From Bacteroidota bacterium (GTDB taxonomy: Bacteria > Bacteroidota > Bacteroidia > Chitinophagales > Chitinophagaceae), in NCBI GenBank assembly GCA_947447835.1, contig CANFLP010000101.1, forward strand, positions 1-6,084: a DNA stretch of 6,084 bases, read 5' to 3'. This document shows, piece after piece, positions 1 through 5,937 of the stretch. Under the pieces are notes generated by a model. That model saw only the letters and a list, made by a program, of their open reading frames with translations. It had not been told where the DNA came from and made no database searches. The first letter of the stretch is position 1. Every line of letters starts with the position of its first letter. Position numbers and translations under genes: made by a program.

Positions 1-149
1 AGATCCTTATATGTTACTGGAAGGGTAACCTCTCTTTGGTAATGAGTTAAATATTCACGCAATTCTTTATTAATAGGAAACAGCATTTTTTTCCTAGAGG
101 GCTTGGCACTATCAGCCGGCTTTATGATATGGTCGAAAAAATTTGGCAC
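1..149 (-). CDS. Hypothetical protein, N-terminal part (runs off left edge)
   Basis: An open frame on the minus strand continues past the left edge of the window. It is closed upstream by an in-frame TAA at 168-170. The only usual start codons after that stop are GTG at 147-149 and ATG at 84-86. From the GTG the product begins PNFFDHIIKPADSAKP. From the ATG it begins MLFPINKELREYLTHY and goes on to a REVTLPVTYKD stretch at the edge. The 84-149 segment is more GC-rich than the flanking spacer, which favours coding and the GTG start, but the ATG is equally possible. There is no signal peptide, so the protein is probably cytoplasmic. I do not recognise the family from this fragment of about 49 residues and assign no function. 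It lies downstream of, and in the same direction as, the DUF6515-like gene, but a terminator separates them, so it is probably transcribed on its own. Confidence 0.5.
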   Translation of the reverse strand, partial: MPNFFDHIIKPADSAKPSRKKMLFPINKELREYLTHYQREVTLPVTYKD

Positions 150-206
150 TATTTTACTTGTATAAATTTAATGTATTTAAATCGCTTAATCATATATAAG
201 CATAAA

Positions 207-236
207 AAACCCCTATACTAAAAAATATAGGGGTTT
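207..236 (-). terminator. Rho-independent terminator of the DUF6515-like gene
   Basis: An 11-bp perfect stem pairs 207-217 (AAACCCCTATA) with 226-236 (TATAGGGGTTT) around an 8-nt loop. Read on the minus strand, the stem is followed by a run of six T. It begins about 25 nt after the stop codon of the leftward DUF6515-like gene, the expected place for its terminator. It also separates that gene from the leftward gene at the window edge. The A-rich loop and the absence of a long T run on the plus strand make it mainly a minus-strand terminator. Confidence 0.85.
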
Positions 237-260
237 AGAATTAATTAATCTTTAAAAGGA

Positions 261-1100
261 TTACATCCCTACTACTTTGTATTTTAATACATTTCCTTCC
301 ACAAATTCTTCGTAATAGATATGTTCTGGTGTTACGAATAATTTTTTATTATTTACAATTACTACTCTAAATTGGCTAGGTAATTGTAATACGATATCAC
401 CCACGCTTGGTGTATATACAGTAGCGACGTTAACAGGAGCCTGAGTGTTACCATTTACTACGGTAACTTCATTACTATTTTTGTTATCCGTATTTAATAC
501 ACCATCTTTTCCTTGCACAATATATTTATGCTTGCCATCTTCACCAGTCACTTCCTTGTAATAAGTACCTAAGTATTCATATAGCTTTTGATCATTAACA
601 ACTAAAGGCTTCGCCTCTTTAGGTAAAGCACTTACTTCGGCACCCACAGGTGCTTGAACAACCTGGTATTTATTGTCATCGGTAGGGCGGTAAAACACAC
701 CACTGTGGTAATAATAGGGTAAACCGCCAAAATTAAATCCTATATAGCCTCTTGGTAAAATACCTAAGGTTAAACCAAAAGGAGGCGCTATTAAACCATA
801 ATAATCTCCATAGGATGCGTAAAACAAACCATCAGAAAAATAATAGGGATATCCGCCAAAAGATAAACGTATATAAGATGACGGTAAACGGTAAATGCCC
901 CCAAACGGCAAAACCCGAGAACCCAAATTAAATCCGCCTCCAAAATGTGCACTACTGAGTCTATTTCCACTAAAGCCTCCACCTATTCGTCCTCCACCAA
1001 AACCACCACGGCCACCTCTTTGTGCATTAGTCACTTGGGTAGTTAATGTAAGTGCAACCATTGTAATAATGAATGCATAAATATGAGTCTTCTTTTTCAT
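261..1100 (-). CDS. DUF6515-like secreted glycine-rich protein
   Basis: This 279-residue protein starts with a clear signal peptide: KKK, a hydrophobic core at about 7-20, and likely cleavage near TNA-Q at 26-27. Residues 28-60 form a Gly/Arg-rich low-complexity segment (RGGRGGFGGG and similar). After it come Tyr- and Gly-rich units containing FGGYPYY and FGGLPYYYHSGVFY and the segment YQVVQAPVGAEVSALP. That pattern is typical of DUF6515 proteins in Bacteroidota, whose function is unknown. LP pairs at 72-73, 115-116, 159-160 and 240-241 each open a similar unit, so the body appears to be four diverged repeats. No catalytic residues stand out; a periplasmic or surface structural role is an inference. 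The ATG at 1098-1100 is the first after an in-frame TAG at 1140-1142. The gene is divergent from the aminotransferase gene and ends in its own terminator. Family assignment is by pattern recognition; the frame itself is certain. Confidence 0.85.
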   Translation of the reverse strand: MKKKTHIYAFIITMVALTLTTQVTNAQRGGRGGFGGGRIGGGFSGNRLSSAHFGGGFNLGSRVLPFGGIYRLPSSYIRLSFGGYPYYFSDGLFYASYGDYYGLIAPPFGLTLGILPRGYIGFNFGGLPYYYHSGVFYRPTDDNKYQVVQAPVGAEVSALPKEAKPLVVNDQKLYEYLGTYYKEVTGEDGKHKYIVQGKDGVLNTDNKNSNEVTVVNGNTQAPVNVATVYTPSVGDIVLQLPSQFRVVIVNNKKLFVTPEHIYYEEFVEGNVLKYKVVGM

Positions 1101-1131
1101 AACAATTGAATTTGTATAATCTATTAGACAA

Positions 1132-1139
1132 CAAAGTAA
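1132..1139 (-). promoter_or_regulatory. Candidate -7 element of the DUF6515-like gene
   Basis: Read on the minus strand the sequence is TTACTTTG, one mismatch from the Bacteroidota TAnnTTTG -7 consensus. It lies 31 nt before the start codon, which would give a leader of about 25 nt. No convincing TTTG at -33 is visible. The assignment rests on one short match and its position. Confidence 0.35.
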
Positions 1140-1305
1140 CTAATAAGATTAATGTGTGGGCACTTAAAAATTGCTTAAGGTAGTTAAGGTTATCACAATC
1201 AATATCGTATGCCATGAGCAAGATCGTTTAATTTTCAATTATAGTTGATTGCTTATTTAAAAATCGCATTATGAAACAACTTAGCTTAAATGTTTATTAT
1301 TTATT

Positions 1306-1317
1306 TTGTTGCAACAA
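1306..1317. repeat. Perfect 12-bp palindrome TTGTTGCAACAA
   Basis: TTGTTG is followed directly by its reverse complement CAACAA with no spacer. The palindrome lies about 205 bp upstream of the DUF6515-like start and 176 bp upstream of the aminotransferase start. The eight bases TTGTTGCA recur at 1424-1431. It could be a site for a dimeric regulator serving either gene. It has no T tract after it and is too short to act as a terminator. Confidence 0.5.
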
Positions 1318-1493
1318 GAGGTCATATGCAAAAGTCAAATTTGATGTAAACGTATAATCGTTACTTGTGATTCCTATTGCCAAAGTAGGCAGTTGTTAGA
1401 TTAGTCTGGTTGAAATTAAATAATTGTTGCATGATTATATTTATATTGAAAAAGTTAATGGACTAATTTGTAATTTTATATAAATATTTAAAG

Positions 1494-2318
1494 ATGAGTT
1501 TATTTTTTTTTTCAGATAATCAAATAAAGCCAATTAACGCGGCAGGTGTTCCTGTAACAGATTTATTAGTACAAAGAGGGTATGGCATTTTTGATTTTTT
1601 AAGGGTAGCCAAGGATAAGCCGCTTTTTATAGATGATCACTTAGATCGCTTTTTTCGTTCTGCGGAAATAATGAGACTGAATATTCCTCAAACCAGAGAA
1701 GACATTAAAAACATAGTGAAGGAACTTATTCAAAAAAATCAACTCGCCTATTCTGGCATGAGAATGTTGATTGCTGGAGGTGATGCACCTGATGGATACA
1801 CTATTGAACACCCGCATTTGATAATTATTCAAGCACCTTTGGCGGAGCCAACTTTAGCTTTACCTCAGTCTGGTATAAAACTAGCTAGCTATAATTATCA
1901 ACGTCAGATACCCGAGGTAAAAACAACCGACTACCTAATGGCTATTTGGCTGCAACCATGGATGAAGCAACAAGGCGCTGATGACATACTATATCATCAT
2001 AATGGTGTAGTAAGCGAATGTCCTAGATCTAATTTTTTCTTGGTAACCAAGGACAATGTCTTGGTAACGGCTCAGCAAAACATGCTTAAAGGGGTCACTC
2101 GAAAGAACATTATTGAGGTTTGTACTCAAAATAATATCCCGTTTCAGGTAAGGGATGTCAATATCAGTGAATTCGCTACCGCTAAGGAAGCTTTTATTAC
2201 AAGTTCTACTAAGCGCATTATTCCGGTAGAGCAAATAGACGAATTTGCAATAAAATCAAATTACGAGGCCTCTTTTGCGAAAAAAATCTATGATTTATTG
2301 GTAATAATGGAGGATTAG
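1494..2318 (+). CDS. Class IV (fold-type IV) PLP-dependent aminotransferase
   Basis: The 274-residue product has the full length and motif order of class IV aminotransferases (branched-chain, D-amino acid and aminodeoxychorismate lyase relatives). The N-terminal domain carries QRGYGIFDFLRV at 27-38 and HLDRFFRSA at 49-57, where R52 should contact the PLP phosphate. K143, in PEVKTTDYL, is the likely Schiff-base lysine. E175, in VVSECPRSNFFLV, matches the glutamate that holds the pyridine nitrogen. LKGVTRKNIIE at 198-208 and ITSSTKRIIPV at 235-245 complete the cofactor pocket. Known members move an amino group between amino acids and 2-oxo acids, or cleave aminodeoxychorismate. The Arg-x-His motif of typical D-amino acid transaminases is absent (the region reads APDGYTIEHPH, 98-108), so the substrate is not assigned. 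The protein is cytoplasmic, with no signal peptide. ATG 1494 is the first after an in-frame TAA at 1464-1466. No Shine-Dalgarno sequence and no clear terminator follow the usual pattern, and no partner gene adjoins it. Confidence 0.92.
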   Translation: MSLFFFSDNQIKPINAAGVPVTDLLVQRGYGIFDFLRVAKDKPLFIDDHLDRFFRSAEIMRLNIPQTREDIKNIVKELIQKNQLAYSGMRMLIAGGDAPDGYTIEHPHLIIIQAPLAEPTLALPQSGIKLASYNYQRQIPEVKTTDYLMAIWLQPWMKQQGADDILYHHNGVVSECPRSNFFLVTKDNVLVTAQQNMLKGVTRKNIIEVCTQNNIPFQVRDVNISEFATAKEAFITSSTKRIIPVEQIDEFAIKSNYEASFAKKIYDLLVIMED

Positions 2319-2423
2319 ATTAAGATTCTTTATTATTCAAATATATAATTAGCTAATTGACTGATTTATAATTATTTACACATTTTAAATCAAATTTACA
2401 TTATATATAATCTATTGTTATTC

Positions 2424-2442
2424 AATATTTTAATAAAATATT
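2424..2442. repeat. AT-only 19-bp dyad upstream of the receptor gene
   Basis: AATATTTTA (2424-2432) and TAAAATATT (2434-2442) are perfect inverted copies around a single A. The right arm runs into TATATTTG (2442-2449), an exact match to TAnnTTTG. With only A and T it could be chance in this very AT-rich spacer, or an operator for a distal promoter. It lacks the GC stem needed for a terminator. Confidence 0.45.
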
Positions 2443-2449
2443 ATATTTG
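2442..2449 (+). promoter_or_regulatory. Candidate distal -7 element of the receptor gene
   Basis: TATATTTG fits the Bacteroidota TAnnTTTG consensus exactly. A TTG at 2415-2417 lies 24 bp upstream, slightly longer than the usual spacing for a -33 box. It lies 133 nt before the receptor start codon and would produce a long leader containing the dyads at 2492-2531. Confidence 0.3.
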
Positions 2450-2491
2450 TTCATCTAGGCTGCTTTTTGGCCCTATTTATTTTACAGAAAC

Positions 2492-2531
2492 TTAGTTAAT
2501 GATTTGTTAACTAAATGTATGGTTAATTAAC
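2492..2531. promoter_or_regulatory. Cluster of GTTAA-type dyads upstream of the receptor gene
   Basis: TTAGTTAA (2492-2499) and TTAACTAA (2507-2514) are perfect inverted arms around a 7-nt spacer, forming a 23-bp dyad. Eight bases further on, GTTAATTAAC (2522-2531) is itself a perfect palindrome. The core GTTAA thus recurs several times in both orientations within 40 bp, ending 11 bp before the candidate -7 element at 2543-2550. The spacing fits a binding region for a dimeric regulator of the receptor gene. The regulator is unknown and the region is AT-rich, so chance is not excluded. Confidence 0.4.
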
Positions 2532-2542
2532 AAGTTTTAGTT

Positions 2543-2550
2543 TAATTTCG
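2543..2550 (+). promoter_or_regulatory. Candidate proximal -7 element of the receptor gene
   Basis: TAATTTCG differs from TAnnTTTG at one position. It ends 32 nt before the receptor ATG, nearly the same distance as the candidate element of the DUF6515-like gene (31 nt). The leader would be short, A-rich and without a Shine-Dalgarno sequence, as is usual in Bacteroidota. No clear -33 box is present. Confidence 0.35.
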
Positions 2551-2582
2551 CACTTTAAAATCATAAACAAATACCTTACAAA

Positions 2583-5500
2583 ATGAAAAGTGTTTTAAAA
2601 CAAGCTTTGTCTGTGTTATTGGTTATTTTAATATCTATTATTAAAGTAAACGCACAAGAAACAACAGCCGAAATACAAGGTTTAATCACTGTAGGAAACG
2701 CAGGTGTTGCAGGTGCAACAGTTACTGCAGTTCACCAACCAACAGGAACCAAGTATGTAACTGCCAGCCGTAATGATGGTAGATATAACTTAACCAACTT
2801 AAAAATTGGTGGTCCTTACTTATTACAAGTTACTTATGTTGGTATGAAAACTGAAAAACAAGATGATATCAACTTGTTATTAGGTCAAGCCTACAAAGCA
2901 AATTTCAAATTAGTTGAAGCGAGCAGCACCTTAGCGCAAGTTGTAGTTTCTTCTACAAGACAAGATAAGGTTTTCAATAACGCACGTACTGGTTCTCAAG
3001 AAACATTTAATAGAAATCAAATCACAAGTTTGCCTACTATTTCTCGTTCTTATAAAGACATCATTAAATTGACTCCTACTTATAATAGTGGTTCTTTTGG
3101 TGGTCAAAGTTCTCAGTTAAATAACATCACAATTGATGGTGCTAACTTTAACAACTCATTTGGTTTATCTGGTGATATTGGTGGTCAAACTGGTGCTAAC
3201 GCAGTTTCATTGGATGCGATTGAGCAAATCCAAGTAAACACTTCTCCATTTGATGTTAAGAATGGTGGATTCGTTGGTGGTGGTGTAAACTCTGTTTCTA
3301 GAAGCGGTACAAACACTTATTCTGGATCAGTTTATCAATACTTTAAGAATAAAGATTGGCAAGGTTATGAAGTGAATTCACCTTACACAATTAAAATTCC
3401 TAAGCAAGATTATAGCTACGATTTAAAAGGTTTCACTGCTGGCGGTGCAATCATTAAAAATAAATTATTCATTTTTGTGAATGGTGAGCAAGAAGCTACA
3501 ACAACTCCAGGTACAACTTGGACTGCTGCAACTCCAGGTGCTCCTGCTAACGGTACAACTATCTCTGCTGCACAAGCTGCTGATTTAGATGCTTTAGCTT
3601 CATTCTTGAAATCTAAGTACAATTATGATCCAGGTGCTTATCAAGGATATTCTTATGTTTCTTCATCTAAGCGTTTAACTGCTAAGATTGATTGGAACAT
3701 CAACGCAAATAATACTTTGACATTTAAGTACAACTACTTAAAATCTGCTAGCCAAATTCCTCCATCAAATAGTGGATCATTGGCTGCAAGACAAGCAAGT
3801 TCTACTGCATTACCTTTCTTTGGTGCTGGCTATGAAATTAACAACAACGCAAATGTTTTCATTGCTGAGTTAAACTCTAAGTTGAGCAACCGTATGAACA
3901 ACAAATTACAAGTTGGATACACTGCTTTAAGAGATTTCAGAAATGCATTATCTAGCAAAGAATTTCCAATGGTGGATATCTTAGATGGTAACGGTAAAGG
4001 ATTTACTTCTTTCGGTTATGAATTATATACTTACGGTAACAAATTAAATACTGACGTTTATCAATTCAATGATAACTTATCTATCTATGCAGGTAAACAC
4101 GAAATCACATTAGGAACACAAACTTCATTTAAGAAATACTTAAATGGTTTCTCTCCTAACTACGAAGGTGTATATCAATACAATAACTTAGCTGATTTCT
4201 ATGCATCTGCTGCTGGAACTAAGCCTGCTTATAAATACAATTTATCATACACTTTAGGTGGTGGTGATTTCCCATTAGTAGGTCCAAAAGATTTTGAAGC
4301 TGGTGTTTTTGCTCAAGATAAATACAGAGCTACAGATAAGTTAACAATCACTTATGGTGTGCGTTTTGACTATACTAAGTTCTACAACACTTTCTTGTAC
4401 AACCCAGTAGTTGATACATTAAAGCAATTCTACAACGGTACACATGCTAATACAGGTGCTGCTGCAAATATGTCTGTTCAAATCTCTCCAAGAATTGGAT
4501 TTAACTATGATGCATTTGGCGACCAAACTTTACAAATTCGTGGTGGTGCTGGTTTATTCCAAGGTGCACCTCCTTTCGTATGGATCTCAAACCAAGCGTC
4601 TAACTCAGGTATGGCATTGTTTGGATCATTTGCAAACACTAGCACAAACATCTTTAATCCAGATGTGAATGCATACAGACCAAGTGCAACTGCTGGTTTA
4701 AGTAAATCTTATTCTATCAACGTTACAGATCCTAACTATAAATTCCCACAAGTATTTAAATCTACTTTAGCTGCGGATAAAAAATTAGGTAATGGTTGGA
4801 CAGTGACTGCAGAAGGAACTTATACAAAACAAATCAATGCTTCTGTTTTCCAAAACATTGCATTGCCTTCTTCTGGTTTAGTACGTTTATCTGATGGTCG
4901 TTGGAGATTCCCTAAAACATCTGTTTACCCTCAAGCGGGTATTGCAAACTCTGCTAGCAACCCATCTATGTCAAATGCGATATATATGACTAACTCTAGC
5001 GCTGGTTATGCTTGGACTGGTACTTTACAAGTTCAAAAAATCACTAAAAACTTTATCTTAACTGCTGCTTATACAAGACAAGAAGCTAAAGATGCTGCTG
5101 TGAGTGGTTCAACTGCTGCAACAATGTGGGGATCTAAAGTAACTTCTGAAAATCCTAACGATTTCGCTCTTGGATATTCTAACAACTATATGCCTCACAG
5201 AATAATTGCGAGCGTTGTATACAAAAAAGAATTCATCAAGAACGCTTTGACTTCAGTTGGTTTAGTTTACGAAGGTGCTCCTAACTATGCAACTTCTTAC
5301 TATGTAAGTGGTGACGTAAACGGAGATGGTATTACTTATAACGACTTAATGTTTGTACCAAAAGATGCATCTCAAATTAAATTAATCAATGCTTCTGCTG
5401 TAAGTGGTGTTGCTGATACAAGAACACAAACTGATTTATGGAATCAATTAGATGCATTCATTAAAGCAAACCCTTATTTAAATTCTCGTAGAGGTCAATT

Positions 5501-5846
5501 TGCTGAAAGAAACGCTTATGTATTACCTTGGACACATAAATTAGATTTAAACTTTACTCAAGATGTTAAGTTTACTGTAGGTAGCAACAAACACACATTA
5601 CGTTTCACTGCTGATATCTATAACTTCACAAACTTGTTGAATAAGGATTGGGGTGTTTATTATGTTCCAACAACTACAACTCCATTGGTGTATAGCAAAA
5701 TTGATACAGATGGTAAAACTCCTGTATACAGTTTCCCTTACTTAGATGGTGTTAACAAAGTTCCTTATAGTTCAGATCACAAGCCTAGCCCTAGCTTAGG
5801 TTCTCGTTACCAAATTCAAATTGGTGTTAGATACTTGTTTAACTAG
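2583..5846 (+). CDS. Oar-like TonB-dependent outer-membrane receptor
   Basis: The 1087-residue product is full length for Oar-like TonB-dependent receptors. A signal peptide (hydrophobic core about 9-22) ends near NAQ at 23-25. Residues 28-112 form a carboxypeptidase-regulatory-like beta-sandwich (IQGLITVGNAGVAGATV, then NDGRYNLTNLKIGGPYLL). LAQVVVSS at 117-124 sits where the TonB box is expected. The plug covers about 134-242, with NNITIDGANFNNSFG and GGGVNSVSRSGTNTYSGSVY leading into the barrel. The rest is a 22-strand-type barrel with long loops, ending in an aromatic-rich final strand (YQIQIGVRYLFN, 1076-1087). Such receptors import large or scarce ligands with TonB energy; Oar of Myxococcus is linked to protein secretion and adhesion. 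The ligand here is unknown. D911-x-N-x-D-G followed by D921 resembles a calcium loop. There is no SusD-like gene next to it, so this is not a SusCD pair. ATG 2583 is the first after an in-frame TAA at 2556-2558. Codon use is strongly restricted, suggesting high expression. A terminator follows at once. Confidence 0.95.
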   Translation: MKSVLKQALSVLLVILISIIKVNAQETTAEIQGLITVGNAGVAGATVTAVHQPTGTKYVTASRNDGRYNLTNLKIGGPYLLQVTYVGMKTEKQDDINLLLGQAYKANFKLVEASSTLAQVVVSSTRQDKVFNNARTGSQETFNRNQITSLPTISRSYKDIIKLTPTYNSGSFGGQSSQLNNITIDGANFNNSFGLSGDIGGQTGANAVSLDAIEQIQVNTSPFDVKNGGFVGGGVNSVSRSGTNTYSGSVYQYFKNKDWQGYEVNSPYTIKIPKQDYSYDLKGFTAGGAIIKNKLFIFVNGEQEATTTPGTTWTAATPGAPANGTTISAAQAADLDALASFLKSKYNYDPGAYQGYSYVSSSKRLTAKIDWNINANNTLTFKYNYLKSASQIPPSNSGSLAARQASSTALPFFGAGYEINNNANVFIAELNSKLSNRMNNKLQVGYTALRDFRNALSSKEFPMVDILDGNGKGFTSFGYELYTYGNKLNTDVYQFNDNLSIYAGKHEITLGTQTSFKKYLNGFSPNYEGVYQYNNLADFYASAAGTKPAYKYNLSYTLGGGDFPLVGPKDFEAGVFAQDKYRATDKLTITYGVRFDYTKFYNTFLYNPVVDTLKQFYNGTHANTGAAANMSVQISPRIGFNYDAFGDQTLQIRGGAGLFQGAPPFVWISNQASNSGMALFGSFANTSTNIFNPDVNAYRPSATAGLSKSYSINVTDPNYKFPQVFKSTLAADKKLGNGWTVTAEGTYTKQINASVFQNIALPSSGLVRLSDGRWRFPKTSVYPQAGIANSASNPSMSNAIYMTNSSAGYAWTGTLQVQKITKNFILTAAYTRQEAKDAAVSGSTAATMWGSKVTSENPNDFALGYSNNYMPHRIIASVVYKKEFIKNALTSVGLVYEGAPNYATSYYVSGDVNGDGITYNDLMFVPKDASQIKLINASAVSGVADTRTQTDLWNQLDAFIKANPYLNSRRGQFAERNAYVLPWTHKLDLNFTQDVKFTVGSNKHTLRFTADIYNFTNLLNKDWGVYYVPTTTTPLVYSKIDTDGKTPVYSFPYLDGVNKVPYSSDHKPSPSLGSRYQIQIGVRYLFN
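3502..3555 (+). repeat. Diverged 27-bp tandem repeat inside the receptor gene
   Basis: CAACTCCAGGT occurs at 3502-3512 and again at 3529-3539, a 27-bp period equal to nine codons. The encoded units start TPGTTWTAA (308-316) and TPGAPANGT (317-325). They follow the conserved KNKLFIFVNGEQE segment (292-304), in what should be a long surface loop of the barrel. Beyond the 11 identical bases the copies have diverged. Confidence 0.5.
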
Positions 5847-5865
5847 TATTTAATAACTAGATATA

Positions 5866-5897
5866 AAAAATGCCCTCCCGAAACGGAGGGCATTTTT
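5866..5897. terminator. Strong bidirectional rho-independent terminator
   Basis: A 13-bp perfect stem pairs 5866-5878 (AAAAATGCCCTCC) with 5885-5897 (GGAGGGCATTTTT) around the 6-nt loop CGAAAC. It starts 20 nt after the receptor stop codon. On the plus strand it runs into TTTTTGTTTTG, and on the minus strand into a run of T. It therefore should stop both the rightward receptor transcript and the leftward transcript of the DUF1080 gene, which converge here. Confidence 0.93.
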
Positions 5898-5937
5898 GTT
5901 TTGTATACTTGAGTGATTTATACTTGCGTTTAGTTTT

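Larger units (their letters stand above)
1101..1493. other. Divergent intergenic region (393 bp)
   Basis: This spacer lies between the start codons of the DUF6515-like gene (leftward) and the aminotransferase gene (rightward), so it must hold both promoters. I see no tRNA, no riboswitch-like fold and no supported gene in it. It contains a perfect 12-bp palindrome at 1306-1317, a second copy of its left eight bases at 1424-1431, and a TTAAGGT heptamer repeated with a 9-bp period at 1175-1190. A TAATTTG at 1464-1470, ending 23 nt before the aminotransferase ATG, resembles a -7 element with one base missing, but no matching -33 box is at the right distance. Confidence 0.7.

Noticed and set aside
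144..160. TGGCAC followed by TTG, like a sigma-54 promoter
   Set aside because: The -12 GC is not at the required distance from the -24 GG, and no rightward gene lies just downstream.
895..1080. Plus-strand frame rich in Pro opposite the Gly-rich segment of the DUF6515-like gene
   Set aside because: Its composition is the antisense of the Gly-rich codons; the signal peptide and repeats support the minus-strand gene instead.
1271..1357. Small rightward frame of 28 codons starting MKQLSLNVYYLF
   Set aside because: It has no recognisable family, no supported promoter or ribosome site, and sits in an AT-rich spacer where such frames arise by chance.
2347..2358. Perfect palindrome AATTAGCTAATT after the aminotransferase gene
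   Set aside because: It has no loop, only two GC pairs and no T tract, so it is not a terminator; in such AT-rich DNA it may be chance.
3416..3622. Minus-strand 68-codon frame inside the receptor gene
   Set aside because: It overlaps strong receptor coding sequence with conserved motifs and shows no family features of its own.
2583..5846. Receptor as SusC of a polysaccharide utilisation locus
   Set aside because: The domain order and plug-to-barrel motifs are Oar-like, there is no SusD-like gene after it, and a terminator follows directly. The DUF1080 gene is convergent, so it is not in the same operon.
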